NCBI RefSeq assembly: GCF_002994615.1
Contig: NZ_PVNK01000286.1
Location: 1-34,452, forward strand
Direction of reading: 5' to 3'
Length of the DNA stretch: 34,452 bases
DNA from: Enhygromyxa salina
GTDB lineage: Bacteria; Myxococcota_A; Polyangia; Nannocystales; Nannocystaceae
This document shows, piece after piece, positions 14,457 to 22,494 of this stretch. The notes beneath the pieces were generated by a model. The model was not told where the DNA came from. It ran no database searches and saw only the letters and a list, made by a program, of their open reading frames with translations. The translations under genes and the position numbers were made by a program. Numbering within the stretch: the first letter of the stretch is position 1; each line of letters opens with the position of its first letter.

Positions 14457-15320
14457 GTGGTCGACGGCTCATCCATGACGCTGCGCTTCCTCGGATCCGG
14501 GGGTGCCTTCTCACGTCAGTACGGGACCACCTGTTCACTGGTGACGTTCCCGGGCGGCGAGCGCTGGTTGATCGACTGCGGGCGTCAGGCGCCGGATCAG
14601 CTGTGGGACGCGGGCCTCGACTGGCACGAGATCGACGGGCAGATCGTCACCCACGTCCACGGCGATCACATCTTCGGCCTCGAGGACTTCGCGTTTCAGC
14701 GCTACTACCAGGCCTCGGGTGAGGTCTCGGCGATCATGTGTGGCGGGCCAAGGCCCAGGTTCCTGGCGCACTCCGCTGTGAGAGACGAGGTCTGGGAGTC
14801 GCTCGCCGCCTCCCTTCGCTACCTCAAGGTTGGCGACAATCCCCGCGCGGGCACCTTCGACTCGTACTTCGAGATGATCGAGCCGCACGCGTGGGAGCAG
14901 CCCGGGCAAAACCCGTGGCGGCACAGCGAGACCTTCACCCTAAACGGCCATCAGATCGTCGCGCGCGAGAGCGAGCACGTCCCGGGCAAGCCCTCGTGCT
15001 CGCTCGAGATCGAGGTGGGTCAGGGCGATCGCATCGCGTGGTGGAGCGGCGACTGCACCGTCGACGCCGGGTTCCTGGCCGCGATCGAGCCGCGGACCAC
15101 GATCTACTTCCACGACTGCACCTTCACCGACTACCCGGGCCAGGTCCACGGGGCGTTCAGCCTGCTCGAGAAGCTGCCGAAGTCCGTGCGCGACAAGATG
15201 GTGCTCATGCACCACGAAGATGACATCGAGGACCATCGGGCCCAGGTCGAGGCGCTCGGCTTTCGCGTCGGGCTGCCCGATCAGGTCTACGATCTCGTCA
15301 CCGGTCGGCGCGTCGACTAG
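14457..15320 (+). CDS. Metallo-beta-lactamase-fold hydrolase (RNase Z-like class)
   Basis: A 287-residue protein with the MBL signature THVHGDHI at 65-72 (His66, His68, Asp70, His71). The other expected metal ligands are plausible at SEHVPG (His), WSGDCTVD (Asp) and LMHHEDD (His), giving a two-zinc site. N-terminal TLRFLGSGGAFS and IDCG are typical of the RNase Z/phosphodiesterase-like branch. No signal peptide, so cytoplasmic; the substrate is unknown. ATG 14475 is an alternative start and fits family N-termini well. The TAG stop is the left CTAG of a repeat element. It has no operon partner. Confidence 0.88.
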   Translation: MVDGSSMTLRFLGSGGAFSRQYGTTCSLVTFPGGERWLIDCGRQAPDQLWDAGLDWHEIDGQIVTHVHGDHIFGLEDFAFQRYYQASGEVSAIMCGGPRPRFLAHSAVRDEVWESLAASLRYLKVGDNPRAGTFDSYFEMIEPHAWEQPGQNPWRHSETFTLNGHQIVARESEHVPGKPSCSLEIEVGQGDRIAWWSGDCTVDAGFLAAIEPRTTIYFHDCTFTDYPGQVHGAFSLLEKLPKSVRDKMVLMHHEDDIEDHRAQVEALGFRVGLPDQVYDLVTGRRVD

Positions 15321-15395
15321 CAGCCCGGGGTGCAATGCCTCGCGCCGCCTCGCTTGGCCTTTTCGCCGAGGGCTTTGTCGCCAAAACTTGCAGTA
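15321..15395 (+). mobile_element. Truncated inverted-repeat element (left half), tandem duplicate
   Basis: Positions 15317-15395 are identical to 15396-15474. The left half of the element, including its CTAG, is therefore duplicated head to tail. It begins at the CTAG whose TAG stops the MBL-fold gene. It may reflect insertion of one copy into another, or a tandem duplication. Confidence 0.85.
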
Positions 15396-15399
15396 CTAG

Positions 15400-15557
15400 C
15401 AGCCCGGGGTGCAATGCCTCGCGCCGCCTCGCTTGGCCTTTTCGCCGAGGGCTTTGTCGCCAAAACTTGCAGTACGCCCGGTACAGCGGCGTTTTGGCTT
15501 CGCGCCCTCGGCGAACATTCCGGCGCGAGGCGACACGATGCATTGCACCCCGGGCTG
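15400..15557 (+). mobile_element. Intact 158-bp palindromic MITE-like element flanked by CTAG
   Basis: The ends are perfect 18-bp inverted repeats, CAGCCCGGGGTGCAATGC and its complement, flanked on both sides by CTAG (15396-15399 and 15558-15561). The flank looks like a 4-bp target duplication. The two halves stay similar to the centre (GTAC at 15472-15475 and 15481-15484 around GCCCG), so the whole element could fold into one long hairpin. Nothing inside encodes a protein. CTAG targets are typical of IS5-type transposases, but the responsible enzyme is not in this window. Confidence 0.85.
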
Positions 15558-15562
15558 CTAGG

Positions 15563-15597
15563 CCTGAACCAAAGCGCTGCGCGCCCGAGCTCAGAGG
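15563..15597 (+). repeat. Diverged copy of the CCTGAATCAAGCGC palindromic repeat
   Basis: CCTGAACCAAAGCGCTGCGC and the following GCCCGAGCTCAGA are a decayed form of the 32-bp palindrome at 600-631 and 28998-29029. It overlaps the stop codon of the moaB-like gene (15591-15593, minus strand). Confidence 0.6.
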
Positions 15598-16100
15598 CGG
15601 TCGAACAGCTCGGCGAAGTTGCAGGGCTTGTGGCGGATGTCGAGCTGGGCGGCGAGGATCTTGTCCCAGGCCGTGCCGCAGGCACCCGGTGAGCCCGGCA
15701 GCGCGAACACGTAGGTCTGCTCGCACAGCGCGGCCTCGGCGCGGCTCTGGATCGTGGACGTGCCGATCTCGGCGAAGGACAGCCAGCGAAACAGCTCGCC
15801 GAAGCCGGGGATGGCCTTGGTCACGAGGGGCGCGAGGGCCTCGGGGGTGACGTCGCGGGCGGTCACCCCGGTGCCGCCGGTTGCGAGCACGACCTGTACG
15901 CGCGGGTCCTTGATGAAGGCGCGGAGTTCGGTTCGGATCAGGTCGATGTCGTCACGAACGATCCTGCGCGCGGCGAGCTCGTGGCCTGCGGCCTCGAGCC
16001 GCTCGACGAGCAGCGCGCCGCTGCGGTCGGTCTCGAGCGTGCGGGTGTCGGACACGGTCATGACCGCGATGCGGACGGGCTTGAACTCGCGCGTGCTCAC
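15591..16100 (-). CDS. moaB: Molybdenum cofactor biosynthesis protein B
   Basis: A 169-residue protein with the MoaB/MogA fold: IAVMTVSDTRT near 12-22, LATGGTGVTARDVTPEAL (the TGGTG molybdopterin-binding loop), and FALPGSPGACGTAWDKIL. The family adenylates molybdopterin before metal insertion, although bacterial MoaB itself may be inactive in some species. Length is typical. GTG 16100 is preferred: it starts STREFKPVRIAV, and TACTGT lies six nt upstream. The much longer open frame on this strand runs through low-complexity sequence and is not supported. No other moa or moe gene is nearby. Confidence 0.92.
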   Translation of the reverse strand: MSTREFKPVRIAVMTVSDTRTLETDRSGALLVERLEAAGHELAARRIVRDDIDLIRTELRAFIKDPRVQVVLATGGTGVTARDVTPEALAPLVTKAIPGFGELFRWLSFAEIGTSTIQSRAEAALCEQTYVFALPGSPGACGTAWDKILAAQLDIRHKPCNFAELFDRL

Positions 16101-16309
16101 CGACCGACAGTAGGGCGGGCACGAGAGGAGGGCCACCCCGACGGGCGAGAGCGCCCCCCGCTTCGACAGCGCGTCTCGCTCGTGACTCGCGCGCGGTTTG
16201 GGGGCGGATCTCTCAGATGTGGGTCTGCGAGCCGCGTCTGGCTGCGAAGCGCCCGCGAGGGGCCCGCGCGACTTTGCGCTGCGCGCGTCGGCGTGGCATG
16301 GCTTGAAGG

Positions 16310-17614
16310 ATGCCCGTCGTCGCGGTTGCGCTGTTTGGCCTGTCCCTCGCTGGTCCGCCCCAGCTGCCGCCCGAGATCGGTGATATCCCGCCGCCCGCCG
16401 ACGCCGAGCCGCCCGCCGACGTCGAGCCGCCCGCCGACGCTGAGCCGCCCGCCGACGCCGAGCCGCCCGCCGACGCCGAGCCGCCCGCCGACGCCGAGCC
16501 GCCCGCGGATGCCGATGTCGAGACGCCCACTGACGCCGAGCCACCCGCCGACGCCGAGCCGCCCAGCGATGAAGCCGCGCCGCCCGGCGATGATGGGGCC
16601 GCGAGCGAGACGCTCGACGAGGGCGCAGCCGGGGATCCGCCCGGACAGGAGGAGGCGATCCCGGTCGCGCCCGATGAAGCGCCGACGCCAGCGGACGACG
16701 GCTCCGGCGGTGGCGCAGCGGGAGCAGACGGAGCAGACGGCAGCGGGGCCGGGGCCGGCGCGGCCCCGGCGGTGCAGCAGCCGACCAGCTCACCCGAGGT
16801 TCAGTCGCCCGGCGGCGCCCGGGCCAACCCCGGCGCAGGCGGGAGCTCGACCGCGCCTGCTGCGGGCATCGTCGAGGGGCCCCAGCCCGACCAGCCCGGC
16901 GACGAGGCGGCGGCCGAAGAGCTCGAGGCGGAGCCCGAAGAAGAGGAAGAAGAGTCGTTCAGGAAGCTCGGCGGCTTTCGCCTGTTTCGGGTCGGCGTCG
17001 CCGCCAAGGTCGGCTACACGCACGGGACCAGCGCCAAGAACGGCCTGTTCGATCGTGACAAGTCGATCCAGGACTCGATCGACAACATGGCGATCACGAC
17101 CTCCGGGGCCGGCGACCTCGGCCAGACCAAGTTCGGCGGGTTCCAGTACGGCTTCATCCTCGACGCCGAGGTCGTCGGCATCAACGTCTGGCTCGACTTT
17201 CACAAGTTCTTCAACCCCGGCGGGATGTGGAGCTTGCTGCTCGGCTACGACCACGAGTTCGGCTTTGGCAAGCGCCTGCGCCTCGACCTCAGCGCGGGCG
17301 GGGGGCTCAACCACGTGTTCCTCGGCTCGGTGCTCTCGGATCTCTACTACGACAAGGACAACCCCGAGGCCGTCAACATCGGGACCCTCGGCGTCGAGGG
17401 CCGCGCGATGGCCGATCTTCACATCAAGCTCGTCGGGCCGCTGTACACCGGGCCCTACGCGATGATCGGCTACCACTACCTGTGGTCGGCCAACGTCGAA
17501 GAGGTCACCGCGGAGAAGGGCCTGCACTACAGCGTCGGGTGGACGCTGCGCCTCGACTTCGCGGCGCCCAAGATCATCGGCGGACGCAAGAAGACGAAAA
17601 AGAAGGGCTCGTGA
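16310..17614 (+). CDS. Outer-membrane beta-barrel-like protein with PPADAE repeats
   Basis: A 434-residue protein. MPVVAVALFGLSLAGPP is a probable short signal peptide. Residues about 25-90 are PPADAE repeats, encoded by an 18-bp DNA repeat between about 16390 and 16560. A Gly/Ala/Pro/Glu-rich linker ends in an EPEEEEEE run near 210. Residues about 220-425 are a likely beta-barrel or outer-membrane domain with alternating, aromatic-rich strands (FRLFRVGVAAKVGYTHG, GFQYGFILDAEVVGINVWLDFHKFF, YAMIGYHYLW, YSVGWTLRLDF), followed by a basic KKTKKKGS tail. The start has AAGGATG, so a purine-rich site touches the ATG. Repeat number could vary between strains. Specific function unknown. Confidence 0.8.
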   Translation: MPVVAVALFGLSLAGPPQLPPEIGDIPPPADAEPPADVEPPADAEPPADAEPPADAEPPADAEPPADADVETPTDAEPPADAEPPSDEAAPPGDDGAASETLDEGAAGDPPGQEEAIPVAPDEAPTPADDGSGGGAAGADGADGSGAGAGAAPAVQQPTSSPEVQSPGGARANPGAGGSSTAPAAGIVEGPQPDQPGDEAAAEELEAEPEEEEEESFRKLGGFRLFRVGVAAKVGYTHGTSAKNGLFDRDKSIQDSIDNMAITTSGAGDLGQTKFGGFQYGFILDAEVVGINVWLDFHKFFNPGGMWSLLLGYDHEFGFGKRLRLDLSAGGGLNHVFLGSVLSDLYYDKDNPEAVNIGTLGVEGRAMADLHIKLVGPLYTGPYAMIGYHYLWSANVEEVTAEKGLHYSVGWTLRLDFAAPKIIGGRKKTKKKGS

Positions 17615-17624
17615 TGGGGCGTCC

Positions 17625-18107
17625 ATGACATCGTCAGGCATGGACACCCGCCTCGCCTACTCCACGCTCATGGCCTCGATCAGCTTCGAGGGCTCGGGCG
17701 TGCTCGCGCGACTCGTGCGCTTGTGGGAGCTGGTCCAGTCGGGGCAGGCGCCGGTCTGGGACGACAGGCGCAGGTTGTCGCCCGAGGCGCTGTTCGAGCC
17801 GAACTCGACTGGGCTCGAGGCCCACGACTTCATGGCGCTCGCCGAGCTTCACCAGGACCACGGCGGCGAGGCCCCGACGATCGGGATGGTGGTCCGAGGC
17901 GACGCCCTCGCTCGTGACGAGTGCGGCCTGGGTCCCTCGCCCTGGGTGCCCCGGCGCTACCTGCCGATCGGCTGGCAGGACCAAGGCGAGACGATCTTCT
18001 TCATCGACCCCGAGGGCGTGGTCTACTCGGTCGCGACCGACCCCCAGAATCCCTTCGTTGAGCGCGAGGCCGACTTCGAACGCGTCGCCGAGCTCCCCCG
18101 CGCGTGA
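17625..18107 (+). CDS. Hypothetical protein, weak SUKH-like C-terminal motif
   Basis: A 160-residue soluble protein starting 10 bp behind the barrel gene, so probably co-transcribed. ATG 17643 (MDTRLAYS) is an alternative start. The end, LPIGWQDQGETIFFIDPEGVVYSV, resembles the glycine-rich IPFG-type strand pair of SMI1/KNR4 (SUKH) proteins, but the N-terminal part does not clearly fit, so I do not assign it. No signal peptide or membrane segment. It ends 12 bp from a convergent lipoprotein gene. Confidence 0.7.
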   Translation: MTSSGMDTRLAYSTLMASISFEGSGVLARLVRLWELVQSGQAPVWDDRRRLSPEALFEPNSTGLEAHDFMALAELHQDHGGEAPTIGMVVRGDALARDECGLGPSPWVPRRYLPIGWQDQGETIFFIDPEGVVYSVATDPQNPFVEREADFERVAELPRA

Positions 18108-18119
18108 CCGGCCCCGCGC

Positions 18120-18731
18120 TCAGGGCTCGCACAGCTCGGGCGGCACGGCCATCGTGACCGTGCGATCCCAGGTCAGCACGTAGCCGTCGACCACGTCGAG
18201 CTCGGCGTGGAGCTCCCCGGTCAGGCCGTCGATGTCACAAGGATCGAGGAGCTCGTCGGGCACGAACAAGGTGATGTACACGAACTCGTAGGTGCCGTCG
18301 GGCAGGATCTCGAAGGGGACCGGGTAGTTTGACAGGCGCTTGAAGTGGCCGCCGAAGTCGAGGTCGAAGCCCTCGATGTCGAGGTACATGTCGAAGATCG
18401 GGGTGCGCGGATCGGTGTAGTCGCTCGGATCGTCGGCGAGGGTGAACCCGGCCCCGCGCAGGGGCATGGGAAACATCAACAAGCCCTGGCCGCCGAGGAC
18501 CATGAGCAGCTCGTCGCCGTCCTCGACCGGGCTCCAGCCCTCCTCGCCCTGACCCATGGCGATCCAGGTGCCGGGCGGGTTGTTGCCGCCGCTGTCTCCG
18601 TCGCCGCCGTCGTTGTCGTCGAGTCCGCCGTCGTAGATCGGGCGCGAGGGATCGCAGGCGGCGAGGCTAGCTAAGACCGCGAGCAGCGCGCACGCGCGCG
18701 CACCTCCGACGAGACGGGCGTTGAAGGTCAT
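18120..18731 (-). CDS. Putative lipoprotein, unknown function
   Basis: A 203-residue protein with a lipoprotein signal (MTFNARLVGGARACALLAVLASLAAC, Cys26), an acidic Gly/Asp/Asn linker (DGGLDDNDGGDGDSGGNN) and then a domain of about 150 residues rich in aromatic and acidic residues. Motifs include GTWIAMGQGEEGWSPVEDGDELLMVLGGQGLLMFPMPLRGAGF and a paired-Cys region (LDPCDIDGL, PPELCEP) that may form a disulfide. Anchored in the envelope; the domain is not recognised. The start chosen is the ATG nearest the signal peptide; GAGG lies two nt upstream. Confidence 0.8.
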   Translation of the reverse strand: MTFNARLVGGARACALLAVLASLAACDPSRPIYDGGLDDNDGGDGDSGGNNPPGTWIAMGQGEEGWSPVEDGDELLMVLGGQGLLMFPMPLRGAGFTLADDPSDYTDPRTPIFDMYLDIEGFDLDFGGHFKRLSNYPVPFEILPDGTYEFVYITLFVPDELLDPCDIDGLTGELHAELDVVDGYVLTWDRTVTMAVPPELCEP

Positions 18732-18834
18732 GCCTCGAATTTGGCCAACAACGGGCCCGGGGGCAAGCGCAGCGACGAATTCGAACGCACGCGTGATCGG
18801 ATCACGACCCCCGCGGTACTGAGAGCTCGCCGGA

Positions 18835-19536
18835 TCACCAGTCCGAGCCCGGCGGCAACGCCTTGGGTCGGTGATCGGCCTCGGCCGCGTCGAGCTGCCC
18901 GGCGCCACCGATCGGCGCGGCGTTCTCGGCCTCGACCAGGGCCTGAGCCGAGATCGCGCGGGCGTCTTTGATCGCGCGCTGGCGCAGCGCGACCATGCTG
19001 GTGCTGCCGAGCACCGTCAGGCCGACGGCCCCGGCGATCAGCGCCCAGCCGATCAGACCGGGGACGATGAGCCCGGTGATCGCAAACAGCCCGACGGTCG
19101 CGCCGAGGCCCATGCTCGTGAGCGTCCGACGGCTGCGCAGGGGGGTGGGATCGATGTCGACGCGGACCATCGAGCCGCTGGCGCCGTCAGCCTCGGCCTG
19201 GACCCGGTAGATGATCCCGGCGGCTTCGTCGTAGATGTCGGCCTCGGTCGAGCCCATCATGTGACCACCGCTGCCGATCTGGCGCTCGATCTGCCGCTTG
19301 ACGCTGCGCACCGCCTGCTCGGGCGGATAGGGCAAGCTGGTCTCGGTGTTGGCGACGCTGACACCGCGGGTCGAGGGCGGGACGACGCCGCGCTGGCCTC
19401 GAGTTGCGATCGCGCCGCCGCCGGGCCCGGGGCCGCCGCCGCTCGCTTGCTCCGCGAGAGCGCTGCGCAGCTCTGCCGGCGAAATCCCGGCCTCGCGCGC
19501 GGCCTCCTCGATCTCGCGGTCGGACAGCTGAGTCAT
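18835..19536 (-). CDS. Membrane protein with two TM helices, unknown
   Basis: A 233-residue protein. The N-terminal helix (MTQLSDREIEEAAREAGISPAELRSALAEQ) resembles small helical regulatory modules. A Gly-rich linker leads to a domain around 60-140 (LPYPPEQAVRSVKRQIERQIG, ADIYDEAAGIIYRVQAEADG, MVRVDIDPTPLRSRR), then two hydrophobic helices at about 147-187 (LGATVGLFAITGLIVPGLIGWALIAGAVGLTVLG) and a cytosolic tail. This layout is common among uncharacterised myxobacterial proteins. A TACTCT box at 19546-19551 lies nine nt before the ATG. It is divergent to the beta-helix gene. Confidence 0.75.
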   Translation of the reverse strand: MTQLSDREIEEAAREAGISPAELRSALAEQASGGGPGPGGGAIATRGQRGVVPPSTRGVSVANTETSLPYPPEQAVRSVKRQIERQIGSGGHMMGSTEADIYDEAAGIIYRVQAEADGASGSMVRVDIDPTPLRSRRTLTSMGLGATVGLFAITGLIVPGLIGWALIAGAVGLTVLGSTSMVALRQRAIKDARAISAQALVEAENAAPIGGAGQLDAAEADHRPKALPPGSDW

Positions 19537-19611
19537 CTGCACCCTAGAGTACGGCCCGATCGACCCGGGTCCAAGACCGCGCGCTGGATGCCCGCTGCTG
19601 CGCCGCCGTGC

Positions 19612-19617
19612 TATAGC
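19612..19617 (+). promoter_or_regulatory. -10-like box TATAGC of the beta-helix gene
   Basis: TATAGC ends eight nt before GTG 19626, at the spacing expected for a leaderless transcript. No Shine-Dalgarno sequence lies between. Confidence 0.45.
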
Positions 19618-19625
19618 CGCGGGCC

Positions 19626-20780
19626 GTGAGCGCCGCATCGCCAGACACGGTCACCGAGCTCGAGGATCGCCTCGCAACCCTCGCCGAGCGCGGAGTGAAG
19701 ATCATCGACCCGCGCCAGACTTTCGTCGGCCCCGAGGTCGAGCTCGGCAATATCTACGCAGGCGTGACCTTGCATCCGGGCACGCGCTTGCAGGGCGCGC
19801 GCTGCTTCCTCGGTCCGGGGGTCGAGGTCGGGCGTGAGGGTCCGGCGGTCGTGGTCGACAGCGCGCTCGGTTCGGGCGCTTCGATAGCGAGCGGCTACGT
19901 CGAGGGCGCGGCGTTGCTCGGCGGGGCGCGGCTCGGGGCCAACGCCCACGTCCGGCCCGGGACCCTGCTCGAGGAGCAGGCGTCGACGGCCCACTGCGTC
20001 GGGCTCAAGCACACCTTGCTGCTGTCGTTCGTGACCCTCGGCAGCGTGATCAATTTTTGTGACTGCCTGATGGCCGGCGGGACCTCGCGCAGCGACCACT
20101 CGGAGGTCGGCTCGGGCTTCATCCACTTCAATTTCACGCCCTGGGGCGAGCGCGGCGACAAGGCCACGCCCTCGCTGATCGGCGACGTGGTCCGCGGGGT
20201 GTTCCTGCGCGAGAACCGGGTGTTCCTCGGCGGGCTCGGGGGCGTCGTCGGCCCGGCTCAGGTCGGCTACGGCTCGGTCGTCGCGGCCGGGCAGGTCGTG
20301 CGCCGCGACGTCGACGACGGCTCCTTCGTCCTGCGTGAGACTCGGGCCGTCGAGCGTCAGCTGCGGCCGGCCTGGCGCGACCGCCTCCAGCCGCGGCTGC
20401 GCAAGAACATCGCCTACATCGCGCAGCTGTTCGCGCTGCGTCAGTGGTACCGCGAGGTTCGGCTCGCTCGCCTCGCGCCCGACGATGTCGATCGGACCCC
20501 GGTCGCCGCGGGGGCGGCCGTCATCGAGCTCGCGATCGCCGAGCGCCGCAAGCAGCTCGCGCGCTTCGTCGAGGAGCGCGGCGGTCAGGCCCCGAGCTTC
20601 GAGCTCGGCGAGCTCCCGCGCTGCCCCTGGGCCCTGACACCCGGCGGACCCGATCACGTCGAGTGGGTTCAGGGCCTGTCCGACACCCAGCTCGAGGCCG
20701 GGCGCGCGTGGTTGGCGGAGATCGTCGCGCGTGTCGTCGCCCAGGCCGACGCTGTGAAGCCGGCCCCGAGCCCGGGCTGA
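19626..20780 (+). CDS. Left-handed beta-helix (hexapeptide-repeat) protein, GlmU-like acyltransferase fold
   Basis: A 384-residue protein from GTG 19626. Residues about 30-245 show hexapeptide turns typical of UDP-GlcNAc pyrophosphorylase/acyltransferase beta-helices (GVTLHPGTRLQGARCFLGPGVEVG, GARLGANAHVRPGTLLEE, GSVINFCDCLMAGGTSRSDHSEVGSGFIHFNF, VVGPAQVGYGSVVAAGQVV). Residues 250-384 are helical and may oligomerise or cap the helix. The N-terminal nucleotidyltransferase domain of GlmU is missing, so if active it would only transfer an acyl group or bind sugar nucleotides. Database entries often label such proteins UDP-N-acetylglucosamine pyrophosphorylase, which the sequence does not support. 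The start is fixed by the -10 spacing and lack of upstream Met. Confidence 0.8.
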   Translation: MSAASPDTVTELEDRLATLAERGVKIIDPRQTFVGPEVELGNIYAGVTLHPGTRLQGARCFLGPGVEVGREGPAVVVDSALGSGASIASGYVEGAALLGGARLGANAHVRPGTLLEEQASTAHCVGLKHTLLLSFVTLGSVINFCDCLMAGGTSRSDHSEVGSGFIHFNFTPWGERGDKATPSLIGDVVRGVFLRENRVFLGGLGGVVGPAQVGYGSVVAAGQVVRRDVDDGSFVLRETRAVERQLRPAWRDRLQPRLRKNIAYIAQLFALRQWYREVRLARLAPDDVDRTPVAAGAAVIELAIAERRKQLARFVEERGGQAPSFELGELPRCPWALTPGGPDHVEWVQGLSDTQLEAGRAWLAEIVARVVAQADAVKPAPSPG

Positions 20781-20793
20781 CTCTCCGGGGCCG

Positions 20794-20823
20794 CTCCGAT
20801 CAGCTCCGATCAGCTCCGATCAG
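20794..20823. repeat. Three-copy CTCCGATCAG tandem repeat overlapping a stop codon
   Basis: Exact 10-bp copies at 20794-20803, 20804-20813 and 20814-20823. The third contains the TGA stop (20820-20822, minus strand) of the LysRS gene. The array fills most of the gap to the convergent beta-helix gene. Confidence 0.9.
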
Positions 20824-22433
20824 TGGGGCAGCGACGCCCGCAGCAGCGGCAGCGCGCGCTCGATGCCCATGACGGTGATCAGCGTGGTCAGCTTGGGCCC
20901 CTTGGGCCGATCGATCAGCAGATCGTAGACCAGCGGAAAGAACTGCTTGGGCCCGAGCTCGAGCCCCTCGAACAGCTGCTTCATCGCCGGGACCAGCTCG
21001 CTGTCGCTGGCCTTGGGGTTGTGCTCGAGCGCCGCGACGAGGCGCTCGAGGGCGACGCGCTGGTCCGCGTCGAGCTCGCGGCTGACCGCCTCGGCGCGGA
21101 TCCGATAGCAAAACTCCGGCGGGGCGTAGCGCTCGATCCAATTCCACACACAGCGGGCCCGCCGCTCGAACAGCTCGCCCTCGCGCGCAGTGCTCAGCTC
21201 ACCGCTGCGCTCGTAGTGGGCCCGGGCCCGGGCGATGTCGCCGTCGTAGATCTGCAGGAGCATCGACAGCGGCCGGAAGCTGGGCTGGAAGGGCGGCGCG
21301 GTGCCGGGCTCGACGCGCGCGCCGTCGGGATCGGCGAGGTCGAGGGTCCGCCGAGCCACGCGGCGCTTCTTGTCCTTGCGCCCGCCGTCGTCGGGCTCGT
21401 GGGCGAGGGCCACGGCGCGGTCGTACTCCTCGTAGATGCGCAGGGCGTCGAGGTCGAAGCTGATCGCGAACTCGGTGTTGGCCCGGTACGAGGCGAACAG
21501 CCAGCGCAGGAGCTTGGGCTCGTAGATGCTCAGGCAGTCGTCGACGGTCACGACGTTGCCCGACGAGCTCGAGATCTTGCCGCCCATGCCCTTGATCGAG
21601 ACGAAGTCGTAGGCGACGTACTGCGGCGCCCAGCCGCCGTAGACCCGATCGACGATCTGCTTGGCGGTGTCGTAGCTGCCGCCGTCGGAGCTGTGATCCT
21701 TGCCGCCGGGCTCGAACATCACGCCCTCGTAGGCCCAGCGCATCGGCCAGTCGACCCGCCACGGGAGCTTGATGTCGCCGCCCTCGCGCAGATCCACAGC
21801 GCCCTGGCGACCGGTGGACTCGACCGTGTAGGTCACGGTCCACTCGCCGTCCCAGGCGAAGCTCAAGTCATCGCGCCCGGTCTCGGGGTCGAAGCCGGCG
21901 AGCGGCAGCCAGTCGGCGGCGAGGGGCTCGCGGCGATACTGGTTGAGGATCTCGCGGATCGTCTCGCGCTGCTCGAGGGCCTCGCGGATCCCGCTCGCGT
22001 AGTCCCCCGCGCGGTAGCGCTTGGACTGGCGGATGAACTCGCAGTCGATCCCGAGCGGCTCGATGCTGCGCTCGAGCCGGGCGATGTTGTGCGAGGCGTA
22101 GCTGTCGTGGTCGCCGTAGGGGTCGGGCACGTCGGCGATGCTGCGGCGCAGGTTCTCGCGCAGCATGTCTTGCTCGGGCATGCCGACGGGGACCTTGCGA
22201 AACACGTCGAAGTCGTCCCAGGAGTAGATGAAGCGGACCTGCTTGCCCTGGTCGCGCAGGGCTCGGGCGACCAGATCCACGGTGATGATCTCGCGGAAAT
22301 TGCCGATGTGGACCACGCCCGAGGGCGTGATCCCGGCCGCCACGGTGTAGATCTCGGCGTCCGGGTGGGCCGAGATCGTCCGCAGGGCCGCGTGGTCGGC
22401 CCAGTGCGAATAGTAGGGGTCGGACGGTGCCAT
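20820..22433 (-). CDS. lysS: Lysyl-tRNA synthetase, class I
   Basis: A 537-residue class I LysRS, charging tRNA-Lys with lysine. The Rossmann-fold signatures are HIGN at 42-45 (in ITPSGVVHIGNFREI) and the KMSKS-type loop GGKISSSSGN near 284-293. FIYSWDDFDVFRKVP and WAYEGVMFEPGGKDHSSDGGSYDTA are typical of the archaeal-type enzyme. Most bacteria use an unrelated class II LysRS; class I occurs in archaea, spirochaetes, alphaproteobacteria and some others, including myxobacteria. ATG 22433 begins the conserved part (MAPSDPYYSHWADHAALRTI); the upstream open stretch is promoter. Divergent from an rRNA methyltransferase gene with 61 bp between. Confidence 0.96.
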   Translation of the reverse strand: MAPSDPYYSHWADHAALRTISAHPDAEIYTVAAGITPSGVVHIGNFREIITVDLVARALRDQGKQVRFIYSWDDFDVFRKVPVGMPEQDMLRENLRRSIADVPDPYGDHDSYASHNIARLERSIEPLGIDCEFIRQSKRYRAGDYASGIREALEQRETIREILNQYRREPLAADWLPLAGFDPETGRDDLSFAWDGEWTVTYTVESTGRQGAVDLREGGDIKLPWRVDWPMRWAYEGVMFEPGGKDHSSDGGSYDTAKQIVDRVYGGWAPQYVAYDFVSIKGMGGKISSSSGNVVTVDDCLSIYEPKLLRWLFASYRANTEFAISFDLDALRIYEEYDRAVALAHEPDDGGRKDKKRRVARRTLDLADPDGARVEPGTAPPFQPSFRPLSMLLQIYDGDIARARAHYERSGELSTAREGELFERRARCVWNWIERYAPPEFCYRIRAEAVSRELDADQRVALERLVAALEHNPKASDSELVPAMKQLFEGLELGPKQFFPLVYDLLIDRPKGPKLTTLITVMGIERALPLLRASLPH

Positions 22434-22441
22434 GGGCCGCG

Positions 22442-22470
22442 AAGCATGAGCGATCAGCCCTTGTCTGTCG
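22442..22470 (-). promoter_or_regulatory. Candidate promoter of the LysRS gene
   Basis: On the minus strand, TCGACA is followed after 17 nt by CATGCT, which ends nine nt before the LysRS ATG. This is the most complete -35/-10 pair found near a start in this window, and it again implies a leaderless transcript. Confidence 0.4.
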
Positions 22471-22494
22471 AGCCGAGCTGAACCAAGACTGTGC

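Noticed and set aside
15591..16793. A 400-residue reading of the moaB frame
   Set aside because: The extra N-terminal 230 residues are Arg/Ala-rich low complexity, antisense to the PPADAE repeats, and MoaB ends its homology at GTG 16100.
20823..22481. A 552-residue open frame opposite LysRS
   Set aside because: The minus strand encodes an unmistakable class I LysRS; the plus-strand frame is the usual GC-driven shadow.
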